Assembly: GCF_000420665.1 (NCBI RefSeq)
Contig: NZ_ATVJ01000001.1
Coordinates: 434,001-498,000, forward strand
Length of the DNA: 64,000 bases
Source: Ponticaulis koreensis DSM 19734
GTDB lineage: Bacteria; Pseudomonadota; Alphaproteobacteria; Caulobacterales; Hyphomonadaceae
Reading direction: 5' to 3'
Shown here piece after piece: positions 53,571-62,626 of the stretch (positions are counted from its first letter, which is position 1; each line of letters opens with the position of its first letter). The notes beneath the pieces are model-generated. The model was not told the origin of the DNA. It worked only from the letters and a program-made list of their open reading frames with translations, and ran no database searches. A program made the position numbers and the translations under genes.

Positions 53571-54269
53571 TCATACCGAATGCGCAGCCCATTCGGTGAT
53601 TTCACCCTCCCAGCACCATTCAGTCGTTCGGTCATCATGCCATCCGACGCGACCCGAAAACGGCGTCCAGATACCGTCATGCAGATGATAATCGCTAAAC
53701 TCGCCGCGCCACATCATGTCGACATAGCTGCCCTTCCATGCCCTCGGGCGGCTTTGGGCCAGAACTGACCCAACCTGCCCTTCGGCATTCAGAAATAACT
53801 CTATTTTCGCCTGAACGTCGCCCGCGCTTGCTGACACTTCAAAATGATTGTGAGCGATGACTTTCCAGCTAAGCCTGTCATTTTGCAAAATGATGTGCGG
53901 CGCCCACGCGATTTCGGCGAGGTACCGCAGCAGCTCACCGCGATTGAGATCTTCGCTCACCGCGGGCCGAACCATTGTGAAAAGCCCGAACAGCTTAACC
54001 GATAGCTCGCCCGTCTCACCCTGATACGCGTCGGTGACATAAACCGCGCCAAGCGGACCCATTTTGGCCTTCCAGGCAAAGGCCGTGTCCGCGCATAATA
54101 TTGTCTGGTGAGCCGTGAAAGGCATCCACGCTGAGCCATAGCCCTGGCGCATTCTGCCTTTCTGACGGAGGGTTACGACGTCCGGCCTAGCCTCTTTCGC
54201 AACAATCAACCGCGCGGCGAGGTCAACAACCTCATCAGGCATCCGGTCTCGCGTCACTCGGTCGATCAT
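53571..54269 (-). CDS. DUF6544-type protein
   Basis: A 232-residue protein with AHQTILCADTAFAWKAKMGPLGAVYVTDAYQGETGELSVKLFGLFTMVRPAVSEDLNRGELLRYLAEIAWAPHIIL, the pattern of the DUF6544 family (beta-rich, LolA-like in outline). There is no signal peptide and the function is unknown. It ends 73 bp before the helicase start and lies 24 bp after the PH-domain gene. Confidence 0.72.
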   Translation of the reverse strand: MIDRVTRDRMPDEVVDLAARLIVAKEARPDVVTLRQKGRMRQGYGSAWMPFTAHQTILCADTAFAWKAKMGPLGAVYVTDAYQGETGELSVKLFGLFTMVRPAVSEDLNRGELLRYLAEIAWAPHIILQNDRLSWKVIAHNHFEVSASAGDVQAKIELFLNAEGQVGSVLAQSRPRAWKGSYVDMMWRGEFSDYHLHDGIWTPFSGRVGWHDDRTTEWCWEGEITEWAAHSV

Positions 54270-54293
54270 TCCGTCCCCCTTACGGCCTGGCAG

Positions 54294-54746
54294 TTACGCC
54301 TCCGGCCTTATCTCGTCGGCCAGATGTTCCACGGGTGCGGCCTGCGCATTCATGCGCGCTTCTTCAATGGCCGCAACGAACGCGCCGGGTCTGGACATGG
54401 TCGGAAAATCTATATCGCTCTCGCCGCGGCCCCTCACCTCAACCGTGCCATAGCCGAAGATGCGCCCGAAAAAGGTCTGGCGCACATGGGCGCCTTCAAT
54501 CGCGTCCAACTCTAACTCATACATATTGGCGGTGAAGAAGCCTTTTTTCAGCACAATGCGCCGCGAGGTGACGCAGAACTCGGTCGTACGGAAATGCACC
54601 ATCATGCCGATGAAGATGAAAATACCGATGACAATAATGCCGAGAAAGAGAAGCGCGACCCAGGCCCAGAATTTATGAATGCCGGGAAAGTCACCGCAAT
54701 AGACGATCTCTTCTCCGTCGAACAAACGCTTCTCAATGTATTTCAT
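54294..54746 (-). CDS. Bacterial PH-domain membrane protein (YdbS/bPH2-like)
   Basis: A 150-residue protein: a transmembrane segment (FWAWVALLFLGIIVIGIFIFIGMMVHF, ~26-51), then a bacterial PH domain TEFCVTSRRIVLKKGFFTANMYELELDAIEGAHVRQTFFGRIFGYGTVEVRGRG. PH-like domains of this kind bind proteins or lipids; some are resistance factors. Function here is unknown. It is divergent from the dienelactone hydrolase gene. Confidence 0.85.
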   Translation of the reverse strand: MKYIEKRLFDGEEIVYCGDFPGIHKFWAWVALLFLGIIVIGIFIFIGMMVHFRTTEFCVTSRRIVLKKGFFTANMYELELDAIEGAHVRQTFFGRIFGYGTVEVRGRGESDIDFPTMSRPGAFVAAIEEARMNAQAAPVEHLADEIRPEA

Positions 54747-54914
54747 GGGGTCATCATCCTTCCCACTACCAACACATCATATCACAAAGCGTTCCCCAAC
54801 GCGCTGCGACATGATCGGCGACACGCTTGCGAACTCGCCTTTGCCCATTGCGCCGCCCCGCCTCACGGCCTACCTGTTTCTGCGTGAGGAAACATCAAAT
54901 TAGGAGAGTGGGAC

Positions 54915-55634
54915 ATGGTCACCAAAACTGTCGATTATTCTGATGCAGAGCTAACCTATGAAGGTTATCTGGCGCTTCCGGGTGACGCTTCACCAATCGG
55001 CCTTGTGGTTGTCGGCCATGCCTGGGGCGGCCAGTCCGACCATGAGCGGAATGTTTGCGACCGTCTCTCTCAAATGGGCTATGCGGCATTTGCTTATGAC
55101 ATTTACGGCAGAGGCAATCGCGCCTCTGAACCGGCTGAATGCGAAGCCCTGATGAACCCACTCGTTGGCGACCGCGCAAAGCTGCAATCCCGCCTCGCGC
55201 TCTCAATTGCGACAGCGCAGAAAGAAACCGGCCTCGGCTCAGATAAAACAGTCGGCATTGGCTATTGCTTTGGCGGCCTCTGCGCACTGGACGAAGCACG
55301 CGCAGGCATGGATGTCGCGGGCGTTGTCTCTTTCCACGGCCTGTTCTTCCCGGCTGACAATCTGGCCGCTGACAAAGCGATCTCTGCCAAAGTGCTGATC
55401 CTGCACGGCTATGATGACCCAATGGCAACGCCGGATCAGATGAAGGGCGTTCTGGACGAAATGACGGCCAAAGGCGCAGACACACAGCTCATCGCCTACA
55501 CAGACACCGGCCATGCCTTCACGAACAAAGCGGCAAACGACAAAGAAGGCGGCATGTTCTACCGCGCCGATGTCGACGCGCGTTCATGGACAGCCATGAC
55601 CAACTTCCTCGAAGAAGTCATCGCAGAGGCATAA
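54915..55634 (+). CDS. Dienelactone hydrolase family protein
   Basis: A 239-residue alpha/beta hydrolase with the dienelactone hydrolase triad: Cys118 in GIGYCFGGLCAL, Asp168 in LHGYDDPMATP (or Asp167), and His200 in YTDTGHAFTN. It may open lactones in aromatic breakdown, but many members act on other esters. GGAGAG precedes the ATG. It ends with a terminator at 55657 and is transcribed toward typA. Confidence 0.87.
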   Translation: MVTKTVDYSDAELTYEGYLALPGDASPIGLVVVGHAWGGQSDHERNVCDRLSQMGYAAFAYDIYGRGNRASEPAECEALMNPLVGDRAKLQSRLALSIATAQKETGLGSDKTVGIGYCFGGLCALDEARAGMDVAGVVSFHGLFFPADNLAADKAISAKVLILHGYDDPMATPDQMKGVLDEMTAKGADTQLIAYTDTGHAFTNKAANDKEGGMFYRADVDARSWTAMTNFLEEVIAEA

Positions 55635-55656
55635 CGCTCTCTCACCGCAATCGAGA

Positions 55657-55682
55657 AAGGCGCCTCACCGGGCGCCTTTTTT
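55657..55682 (+). terminator. Intrinsic terminator after dienelactone hydrolase gene
   Basis: A 9-bp stem AAAGGCGCC/GGCGCCTTT with a 6-nt loop and a T-run into TTTTAATTT. Confidence 0.85.
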
Positions 55683-55809
55683 AATTTCGGCCCCGTCTGC
55701 TCAGCGGGCATAAACACACAATCCCCGCATTCGCATCACAGCTATAGCCATATGCGGCATTTTCGCTTATGTGCGGCGCAACACTTCCTCCCTTCCAAGG
55801 CTCTATTCT

Positions 55810-57621
55810 ATGTCCATGCGAAATATCGCAATCATTGCGCACGTCGACCACGGTAAGACGACCCTCGTCGACGAACTCCTGAAACAGTCCGGTACGTTCC
55901 GTGAAAACGAGAGCACATCCGACCGGATGATGGACTCCAATGATCTGGAAAAAGAGCGCGGCATCACCATTCTCGCGAAGGCAACGTCTATCGAGTGGAA
56001 CGGTCACCGCATCAACATCGTAGACACCCCGGGCCACGCCGACTTCGGTGGTGAGGTTGAGCGTATTCTGCACATGGTGGACGGCTGTATCGTTCTCGTC
56101 GACGCGGCTGAAGGCCCGATGCCACAAACCAAGTTCGTGGTTTCCAAAGCCCTTAAAGTCGGCCTGCGCCCGATCGTTGCTGTCAACAAAATCGACAAGC
56201 CGGAGCGCCGTCCGGACGAAGTCATCAACGAAGTTTTCGACCTGTTCGCAAACCTCGACGCTGACGACGACCAGCTCGACTTCCCGATCCTCTACGGATC
56301 TGCAAAAAATGGCTGGATGTCTACGGACTACGAAAATCCGACAGACAATATGGACGCCCTGTTTGAACTCGTCATGAGCCACGTGCCTGAGCCACGCGTG
56401 TCTGAAGGCTCGTTCAAACTGCTGGCGACCACGCTCGCATCTGACAACTTCCTCGGCCGCATTCTCACAGGCCGCGTTGAAGCTGGCACAGTGAAGCCCA
56501 ACATGGCCATCAAAGCCCTCAACCGTAACGGCGAAATCGTCGAGCAGGGCCGCGTTTCTAAAGTTCTCGCATTCCGCGGTCTTGAACGCTCTCCAATCGA
56601 CGAAGGCGTGGCAGGCGACATTGTATCTATCGCCGGCCTCACCAAAGCGACGGTTGCGGACACGATCTGCGCGCTGGACGTCACAGAGCCTATGCAGGCG
56701 CAACCGATTGACCCACCAACCATCGCCATGACCTTCCGCGTGAACGATTCACCGCTGGCCGGCACTGAAGGCTCTAAAGTGACCTCCCGTATGATCTGGG
56801 ACCGTCTCCTGAAAGAAGCTGAGGGTAACGTCGCGCTGAAAGTGACTCGTTCTACCGAAGCCGAGGCGTTCGAAGTTGCAGGCCGCGGCGAGCTTCAGCT
56901 CTCTGTCCTCATCGAGACAATGCGCCGTGAAGGCTTCGAGCTTGGCGTGTCCCGTCCGAAGGTTGTCTTTAAGGAAGACGAGAACGGCGAGAAGCTGGAG
57001 CCAATCGAAGAAGTCGTGATCGACGTTGATGACGAGCACTCCGGTGCGGTTGTTCAGAAGCTTTCTGAGCGCAAAGCTGAAATGGTTGAGATGAAGCCAT
57101 CCGGCGTTGGCCGTACACGTCTTGTCTTCCATGCGCCGACACGCGGCCTGATCGGTTATCAGGGCGAGCTCCTCTCTGACACACGCGGTACAGCGATCAT
57201 GAACCGCGTCTTCCTTGAATACCAACCGCACAAAGGCAAGATTCAGGGCCGTCACACAGGCGTTCTCATCGCTATGGAAAAAGGCGAAGCGGTCGCGTTC
57301 GCCCTCTGGAACCTGGAAGACCGTGGCAAGATCATGATCGAGCCGCAGGAAAAGGTTTATGGCGGCATGATTGTGGGCGAGCACTCTCGCGATAACGACC
57401 TCGAAGTGAACGTTCTCAAAGGCAAGAAGCTCACCAACGTCCGTGCATCTGGTACTGACGAAGCGGTTCGCCTGACGCCTCCGATGAAGCTCACACTCGA
57501 GCGTGCTCTGGCTTATATTCAGGATGACGAGCTGGTGGAAGTGACACCGGAAAACATCCGCCTGCGTAAGGTCTATCTCGACCCCAACGACCGCAAACGC
57601 ATGAAGAAAAAAGCGGGCTAG
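55810..57621 (+). CDS. typA: Ribosome-associated GTPase TypA/BipA
   Basis: A 603-residue translational GTPase that aids 50S assembly and stress growth. G1 is IIAHVDHGKTTL, G2 ERGITI, G3 DTPGHADFGGEV, G4 NKID, and the later domains include VVIDVDDEHSGAVVQKLSERKAEMVEMKPSGVGRTRLVFHAPTRGLIGYQGELLSDTRGTAIM, which is specific to TypA and not EF-G or LepA. The ATG at 55810 (MSMRNIAIIAH) is preferred over a 13-codon extension. Monocistronic with a terminator at 57671. Confidence 0.97.
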   Translation: MSMRNIAIIAHVDHGKTTLVDELLKQSGTFRENESTSDRMMDSNDLEKERGITILAKATSIEWNGHRINIVDTPGHADFGGEVERILHMVDGCIVLVDAAEGPMPQTKFVVSKALKVGLRPIVAVNKIDKPERRPDEVINEVFDLFANLDADDDQLDFPILYGSAKNGWMSTDYENPTDNMDALFELVMSHVPEPRVSEGSFKLLATTLASDNFLGRILTGRVEAGTVKPNMAIKALNRNGEIVEQGRVSKVLAFRGLERSPIDEGVAGDIVSIAGLTKATVADTICALDVTEPMQAQPIDPPTIAMTFRVNDSPLAGTEGSKVTSRMIWDRLLKEAEGNVALKVTRSTEAEAFEVAGRGELQLSVLIETMRREGFELGVSRPKVVFKEDENGEKLEPIEEVVIDVDDEHSGAVVQKLSERKAEMVEMKPSGVGRTRLVFHAPTRGLIGYQGELLSDTRGTAIMNRVFLEYQPHKGKIQGRHTGVLIAMEKGEAVAFALWNLEDRGKIMIEPQEKVYGGMIVGEHSRDNDLEVNVLKGKKLTNVRASGTDEAVRLTPPMKLTLERALAYIQDDELVEVTPENIRLRKVYLDPNDRKRMKKKAG

Positions 57622-57670
57622 TTAACGTCCACCTCCGACCTTCTCGGGGGCAACAAAACACTCCAATAAA

Positions 57671-57700
57671 AGAAGCCCGGCAGACCGCCGGGCTTCTTTG
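57671..57700. terminator. Bidirectional terminator between typA and the restriction gene
   Basis: An 11-bp perfect stem AGAAGCCCGGC/GCCGGGCTTCT with loop AGACC. T-rich tails on both strands end typA and the restriction-modification operon. Confidence 0.88.
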
Positions 57701-57712
57701 TTGGTGGTCCGG

Positions 57713-59086
57713 TCAAACCTCTATCACGTTCACAGCTTTGTACAGCTTCCTCAGCACATCATCGAACCCATTCTTAGGAGAACTCATCCTCCACTGAGGA
57801 CGAACTTTTGCTTTTCCGTCAGAATAGATAACGTGCGCAGGGTCATAATAAACGACTCCGGCGGAGATCGCCCGTAGAAGCATGAAAACATCGGTTCCTT
57901 CGCACATATAGAAAGGTGAGAGATACCGGTACTCTGTGCTGGCCCGATCACGTTGTTCCTCAGCCCGCACATACACCGCGAAAGCGTGCTTCGTGTTCCA
58001 ACCTTCCGCTAATTTTGCGAATGACCACGACGAAACTATTTGGCCATTTTCGGCGACGTAATGCTCAACACGAATGTCTTCCGGGTTGGTCGCAAATGAA
58101 TCCGTAACGGCATCGAACCCAGCGACGCGCAGCGCCCGCCCAGAGGACCCCACACGCTTTGTGCGATCAGACCGAGCGACTCCCGTAAACCGCAACGACC
58201 CATCATTCTTGACACCAGGAGTTCCGTACCCCGACATAAAGTCGCTGAACGAAAGGTCTCCCTCAAGTCCGCCGTCCGCAGTTGGGGTCATTAAGCTGAT
58301 TTTCCCACCTCGAAACGATTTCACTTCATGACCGAGATAATCAGGCTCTTTTCTGGAATTAGACTCCACACCTAAGAAAGCTTCCAGAGTAAATCCCGCC
58401 CCCTGATTCCCTGAAAACGCTACAATCTCTCCGCCCTTATTTCGAACTGAAGGCATCCAGCCCAGATTCACAGCTTCAGTAATCTTCTTTTTCACGAGTT
58501 CGACTGGGCTTTCGACACCAGAAGCGGTCGTCGTAAACACGCCTAAGAGAGATGAAATACTGGACGTTGGAAGTACGGGAAAAAACGATACCAGAGGGTC
58601 GTCTTTTTCAGTAAGCAGAATGCCAAAAACGCTACCGGAAGCGTTGGCACCTATGCACAATATTCGCGCGCCGTATTCTGCCTGAAACTCTCGCCGGATT
58701 GCCCGTGGTCCCCACCGGCAATTGTTTAAAAACCCGGACAAACGAGCTTCCGGATATTGAAAGTAATCTATTATTTTCGTGTCTGGCGCTTTGAAAACCT
58801 CGCCCTCTGGGCTAACCCAGTAAAAATCCAGGGCGGCTTCTAAGATCGGCTGCCCAGCGTCCGACTTCCGCTTCAGCTCGCTTGCGCTTGGCGCTCGTGC
58901 AGTTACCTTTGCCGCAAAGGCGCTGGTCAAACCCTTTAACCCGCTGGACAGCACAATTTGGTTTTTTTGATTGTCCTGTTTGCGTGCCAGCGTCTTCGCG
59001 TAAACTGTGTTCACACCAAGATCCGCAAATATCAATTTCAATTCGTCGAACGATTCAATCGGCATGGAAGCCGGTCTAGTATTCAA
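57713..59086 (-). CDS. MvaI/BcnI-family type II restriction endonuclease with N-terminal extension
   Basis: The C-terminal half carries the MvaI/BcnI core: GNQGAGFTLEAFLGVESN (Glu235) followed by EPDYLGHEVKSF, a PD-(X4)-E-X-K metal site with Asp249, Glu254 and Lys256. The enzymes in this family cut CCWGG or CCSGG. The protein is 457 residues, about 200 longer at the N-terminus than MvaI, and that part is unassigned. The start is uncertain (TTG 59086 or ATG 59065). It is the third gene of a minus-strand operon after a C5 methyltransferase and Vsr; base composition here is lower in GC than the flanking housekeeping genes. Confidence 0.82.
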   Translation of the reverse strand: MNTRPASMPIESFDELKLIFADLGVNTVYAKTLARKQDNQKNQIVLSSGLKGLTSAFAAKVTARAPSASELKRKSDAGQPILEAALDFYWVSPEGEVFKAPDTKIIDYFQYPEARLSGFLNNCRWGPRAIRREFQAEYGARILCIGANASGSVFGILLTEKDDPLVSFFPVLPTSSISSLLGVFTTTASGVESPVELVKKKITEAVNLGWMPSVRNKGGEIVAFSGNQGAGFTLEAFLGVESNSRKEPDYLGHEVKSFRGGKISLMTPTADGGLEGDLSFSDFMSGYGTPGVKNDGSLRFTGVARSDRTKRVGSSGRALRVAGFDAVTDSFATNPEDIRVEHYVAENGQIVSSWSFAKLAEGWNTKHAFAVYVRAEEQRDRASTEYRYLSPFYMCEGTDVFMLLRAISAGVVYYDPAHVIYSDGKAKVRPQWRMSSPKNGFDDVLRKLYKAVNVIEV

Positions 59087-59089
59087 CTC

Positions 59090-59551
59090 TTAAATTTCTT
59101 TTTCAGTGCCAATTTGAATCAAGGTTTCACTCGACCAGAGCCAACCGCCAATGCTTTCAGCGACGACGACTGTTCCGACGCCATGTCGCCCCTTCAGGGC
59201 ACATTCCCACACGACGCACACCCTGATCCCGGATGAGATCAGCGCTTCAATATTCCGCGCGTCCCGCTCAACATTGGCCGTAATCTTCTCGCGCCAGAAT
59301 TCTTCGCGCGTCTTAGGCCACTTAAAGAGATGACACCCATGACCGTGCCAGAAGCACCCATGAACGAACAAAACAGCGTTGTACTTACGGAAGTACAGAT
59401 CAGGGTTCCCCGGCAAACGCTTGTTCTGAAGTGAATACCGAAAACCAAGTTTGTGGAGCGCTGACCTGATCAGAAGCTCGGGCTTAGTATTCTTCCCCTT
59501 AATAGCAGCCATGTTCTTCCTGCGAATGTCAGGAGAATGCACATCCGTCAT
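59090..59551 (-). CDS. vsr: Very short patch repair endonuclease Vsr
   Basis: Nicks 5' of T in T-G mismatches formed by deamination of 5-methylcytosine. The 153-residue protein aligns residue for residue with E. coli Vsr at the active site: Asp51 in GNPDLYF, His64 and His69 in VHGCFWHGH, Trp68 and zinc-site Cys66, His71, Cys73. Thr63 of E. coli is Val here. It starts one base after the methyltransferase stop, so the two are coupled; Vsr genes normally accompany C5 methyltransferases. Confidence 0.93.
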   Translation of the reverse strand: MTDVHSPDIRRKNMAAIKGKNTKPELLIRSALHKLGFRYSLQNKRLPGNPDLYFRKYNAVLFVHGCFWHGHGCHLFKWPKTREEFWREKITANVERDARNIEALISSGIRVCVVWECALKGRHGVGTVVVAESIGGWLWSSETLIQIGTEKEI

Positions 59552-59552
59552 A

Positions 59553-60776
59553 TCAGGCGCTCAACCGCACCCCTTGCTGGGACATCACACTGAACAAATG
59601 GGGCTGCATCGCCGCCGCTACGGCCTTGAATACCGGAACGGCGACCGAATTTCCAAATTGCTTGTACGCCTGAGTGTCCGAAACGGGTATGCGAAAGCTT
59701 TCAGGAAAACCCATCAGACGCGCACACTCGCGAGGCGTCAGTCTGCGTGGGTTTTTTCCTGTTCCTCGGTCAATCAGGATTTCAGATCCATCTTTATAGT
59801 ATCTCGCCGAAAGCGTCCGACACGTGTCATTCGGACCGACCAGACCGAAACCAAAGCCATTACCCGCCGCTTTATGCTTAGCCGCATAGTTTTGCAGATA
59901 CTGCCAGAGCTTGTCAGAGAGCGTATATTTTTCATTCACTGAAGCATCGGCCCCAAGCGTGAAATGACTCTCAGCAACTTCGCTGCCGTCTTCCGGATGC
60001 AGGATGTCCCTCATCCTCGAAACGCCTGCCTCCGGCAGGTTTACATCATTCCATGAAAATGACGTTGCGTCCCGAAAACCAACCAGTACAACGCGTTCCC
60101 GGTGCTGTGGTAGAAAATGTTTGGCATCAATAACCTTCACATGAAGCTCATACCCAAGTTCATCTTCTAATGTCCGACGGATAACCTCGAAGGTGCGCCC
60201 TTTGTCATGACTTTTCAGGTTTTTGACGTTCTCCAGCAGAAACGCGGCGGGCCGATGATGATTAATAATCCGCGCAACGTCAAAGAACAGCGTGCCTTGC
60301 GTCTCATCGAGAAAACCATGCGCCCTGCCAAGTGCATTCTTCTTGGAAACACCCGCAATCGAGAAGGGCTGACACGGAAACCCTGCAACCAGAACATCGT
60401 GCTCGGGAATCTGATCTACGGCGATTTTCGTAATATCACCCTCTATAGGACGGTTATCCCGGTAATTTGCCTCATAGGTCTGTTGCGCAAAACGGTCCCA
60501 CTCAGATGTGAACACGCACCGCCCACCGGCCGCGTCGAAAGCGGCGCGCAGGCCACCAATTCCTGCAAACAGGTCAATGAACGTAAATGTAGTGAAGCGA
60601 TCATCCGCCTCCCGAAGACCGGACATTGCACGCAAACTGTCCAACACAGCTTTACGCGGTGTGATTTCACCTGATTCCATTCGAAAGATCTGACGCTCAG
60701 AATAGCCAAGCTGATTAGCGGCGGCATCCGTGGTCAATCCAGCCTGAATTCTCAGCCTTGCAAATTCAGTCGACAT
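59553..60776 (-). CDS. DNA (cytosine-5) methyltransferase with N-terminal HTH
   Basis: The 407-residue enzyme (ATG 60776, GGGGA upstream; an 18-codon extension is rejected) has an N-terminal XRE-type helix-turn-helix (RLRIQAGLTTDAAANQLGYSERQIFRMESGEITP, residues 7-40). C5-MTase motifs follow: FTFIDLFAGIGGLRAAF (I), GFPCQPFSIAG with nucleophile Cys135 (IV), LLENVKNL (VI), QHRERVVLVGF (VIII) and QFGNSVAVPV (X). The target is probably CCWGG or CCNGG-like, judged by the partner genes. The HTH suggests it represses its own operon, as in M.SsoII-type enzymes. Confidence 0.92.
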   Translation of the reverse strand: MSTEFARLRIQAGLTTDAAANQLGYSERQIFRMESGEITPRKAVLDSLRAMSGLREADDRFTTFTFIDLFAGIGGLRAAFDAAGGRCVFTSEWDRFAQQTYEANYRDNRPIEGDITKIAVDQIPEHDVLVAGFPCQPFSIAGVSKKNALGRAHGFLDETQGTLFFDVARIINHHRPAAFLLENVKNLKSHDKGRTFEVIRRTLEDELGYELHVKVIDAKHFLPQHRERVVLVGFRDATSFSWNDVNLPEAGVSRMRDILHPEDGSEVAESHFTLGADASVNEKYTLSDKLWQYLQNYAAKHKAAGNGFGFGLVGPNDTCRTLSARYYKDGSEILIDRGTGKNPRRLTPRECARLMGFPESFRIPVSDTQAYKQFGNSVAVPVFKAVAAAMQPHLFSVMSQQGVRLSA

Positions 60777-60840
60777 CAGAATCATCCCCGTGGTTAAAGA
60801 GTGCCATTCTGTCAGTATTTTTCCCAGCACACAAGCATTT

Positions 60841-60855
60841 GTTCCACCTTTGTTC
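60841..60855. promoter_or_regulatory. Alphaproteobacterial LexA-type box (GTTC-N7-GTTC)
   Basis: GTTC, 7 nt, GTTC is the direct-repeat SOS box of alphaproteobacterial LexA. It lies between the divergent methyltransferase (60776) and hypothetical (60902) genes, 46 bp before the latter's start. Confidence 0.45.
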
Positions 60856-60901
60856 GCAAAAACTTATCCCTCTCCCCAGAGATCACGCCATACTGGCTGG
60901 C

Positions 60902-61633
60902 ATGTACGAAGCGCCGATCAATCTGTCTGAAGATACGCCCAGTGACCTGCTGGCGCGGATCATGACGTATATTGGTGCGGCCTTTCGTTATCAGAGAAGC
61001 TGGGCCCTGCCCGCGCAAGCTGGAGAACCGCCTCGCCTTCTGACGTTCGAACGCCGCGTGCTGGCGCGTATGGTGAGCCGGGCCGAGCATATGATCCGCT
61101 GCTGGATTATTCTTCTCGCCTTCGCGCACATTCGTGACGACACAGCGCCCGCGCGCCAATGGACGCTGCCAGTGTCTATTCAGGCCGGCAAACGTCAGCC
61201 GATCAGTTTTGCGGAGCGCGAGATTCTTGCACGGCGCAAACCTGTACCGCCTGCATTCTGCATCTCACTTCCATCAATCAGAGACATCACCAAACGGTCT
61301 TCCGGCGGGCGCCACACCGGCCACCCGAAACGTCGGTCAGAGCAGATTGAAGCGGCTCTAGATATGCGCCTGAAACGCCTGTTCACACTGCTTGATCAGG
61401 CAGACGACCGTGCCCGCAACATCGCCTCAATCTGGAAAGGTCGCATACGGAGCATTCGGAAGGCTCCGCCCACTAGGAGGCCGATCTTTAATCCACTCAA
61501 AGGAGCTGCCGCGCCAGGCGCGCTGTTAGAGACCGCCGAGGAGGATGAGGCCCGAACCGTCAGGCAGTTCCACCTGATCGCACACACTGCCGTGCAGGGC
61601 ATTTATGCCTTGTGCGGGCGCCAACGCAGCTAG
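60902..61633 (+). CDS. Basic protein of unknown function, possibly LexA-controlled
   Basis: From ATG 60902 the 243-residue protein is very basic and Arg-rich, mostly helical (DLLARIMTYIGAAFRYQRSW, FERRVLARMVSRAEHMIRCWIILLAFAHIRDD, then TRRPIFNPLKGAA). I recognise no domain. An open frame continues 48 codons upstream across the LexA-type box and the methyltransferase start, so the later ATG is preferred. It is divergent from the restriction operon and its 3' end overlaps the convergent next gene by 4 bp. Confidence 0.62.
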   Translation: MYEAPINLSEDTPSDLLARIMTYIGAAFRYQRSWALPAQAGEPPRLLTFERRVLARMVSRAEHMIRCWIILLAFAHIRDDTAPARQWTLPVSIQAGKRQPISFAEREILARRKPVPPAFCISLPSIRDITKRSSGGRHTGHPKRRSEQIEAALDMRLKRLFTLLDQADDRARNIASIWKGRIRSIRKAPPTRRPIFNPLKGAAAPGALLETAEEDEARTVRQFHLIAHTAVQGIYALCGRQRS

Positions 61634-61962
61634 GGCGTCAGCGTAACCGTGAACTCATGGTCCGCATTCTGAAGAACGTAGTCGCGCAGCAGCTTTAGCG
61701 ATGTGAGCACAGTGTCGATATCCCCCGCGCCCAGCTCTTTTGGTGGCAAAGTCGGGATATCCATAATGGCATCGCTCACCAACTTTAAGAGCTCAGCCCC
61801 CACTATTTTAGGCGCAACATCATCGCTGTCCATATAGAGAAACGGCTCCGTCAGATCATCGCGCCAGCCAAGCGTTTCACGAAGCGCATGCAGAAAGCGG
61901 TTTCCGCCAGACATGACCTCGAGGCCTGCAGTCTCATCCGTCACCGAGTAGTATAATCCCAT
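61630..61962 (-). CDS. Small protein of unknown function
   Basis: A 110-residue acidic cytoplasmic protein (GLYYSVTDETAGLEVMSGGNRFLHALRETLGWRDDLTEPF, then KLLRDYVLQNADHEFTVTL). No signal, membrane segment or known domain is visible. It overlaps the convergent upstream gene by 4 bp. Confidence 0.6.
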   Translation of the reverse strand: MGLYYSVTDETAGLEVMSGGNRFLHALRETLGWRDDLTEPFLYMDSDDVAPKIVGAELLKLVSDAIMDIPTLPPKELGAGDIDTVLTSLKLLRDYVLQNADHEFTVTLTP

Positions 61963-62070
61963 GGCTCACCTCTACTGAGACGTTGGCGCGATTTAAACTC
62001 ACACACAAGCAGGGGCGCTGTGTGTTGAAGTGATTTTGGAATTTCAAAAAACTGAGCTAGATTATCGGGT

Positions 62071-62520
62071 ATGGCACTTAAGACCCATCACGCTGCCGGA
62101 TGGGAAATCCGGCCTCACGCGCGCGAAGATCGTGACGCCATCAAAGCCGTTTTGCAAACATGTCTGCAAGAATTCCCGTGGCATGTCACAACCCGGTTTG
62201 ACCCTGACGCGCTGGAACACGCGCTTAGCTACACCACCGCCATCGTCGCGACTGAGAAGAAAGCCGGCATTGTTGGCTTCATAATCGTGAACACGGAAAG
62301 CGGATATGTGAGCCATATTTTCGTCCTCCCTGAATGGCGTCTCTGCGGCATTGGATCTGGCCTGTTGGAGGTCGGCCGTGTGCTCACCGGCAAGCGCCTG
62401 TTTCAGGAACTCGACGTGCGAAACAAATATGGCCGCGCCGCCTGCGCTGCGATGGGCTGGTCTGAAATGGTGCCGGAAGGAAACAGCGGCAGCTGGCAGG
62501 TCCGCCTGATTTCAGAATAG
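62071..62520 (+). CDS. GNAT-family N-acetyltransferase
   Basis: A 149-residue acetyltransferase with the GNAT acetyl-CoA motif VSHIFVLPEWRLCGIGSGLLEVGR, where R-x-x-G-I-G stands for the classical Q/R-x-x-G-x-G/A. The substrate is unknown. It is not in an obvious operon. Confidence 0.78.
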   Translation: MALKTHHAAGWEIRPHAREDRDAIKAVLQTCLQEFPWHVTTRFDPDALEHALSYTTAIVATEKKAGIVGFIIVNTESGYVSHIFVLPEWRLCGIGSGLLEVGRVLTGKRLFQELDVRNKYGRAACAAMGWSEMVPEGNSGSWQVRLISE

Positions 62521-62626
62521 GCCCCGCTCCCTTCTGCGTAAAATCTGGTCGCTTGCCGGTTTAGCAGCGCGTCACGCTTGTCGTCTCACATAGTTTGCGT
62601 TTCATTGCCATTCGGGAGGTGCCCTC

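Noticed and set aside
55681-56703. A 340-codon minus-strand ORF opposite typA.
   Set aside because: It is the mirror of the strongly conserved typA frame and shows no domain.
57600-60902. Flanking direct repeats that would mark the restriction island as a mobile element.
   Set aside because: No clear matching repeats were seen at the two edges; only the base composition and gene content suggest transfer.
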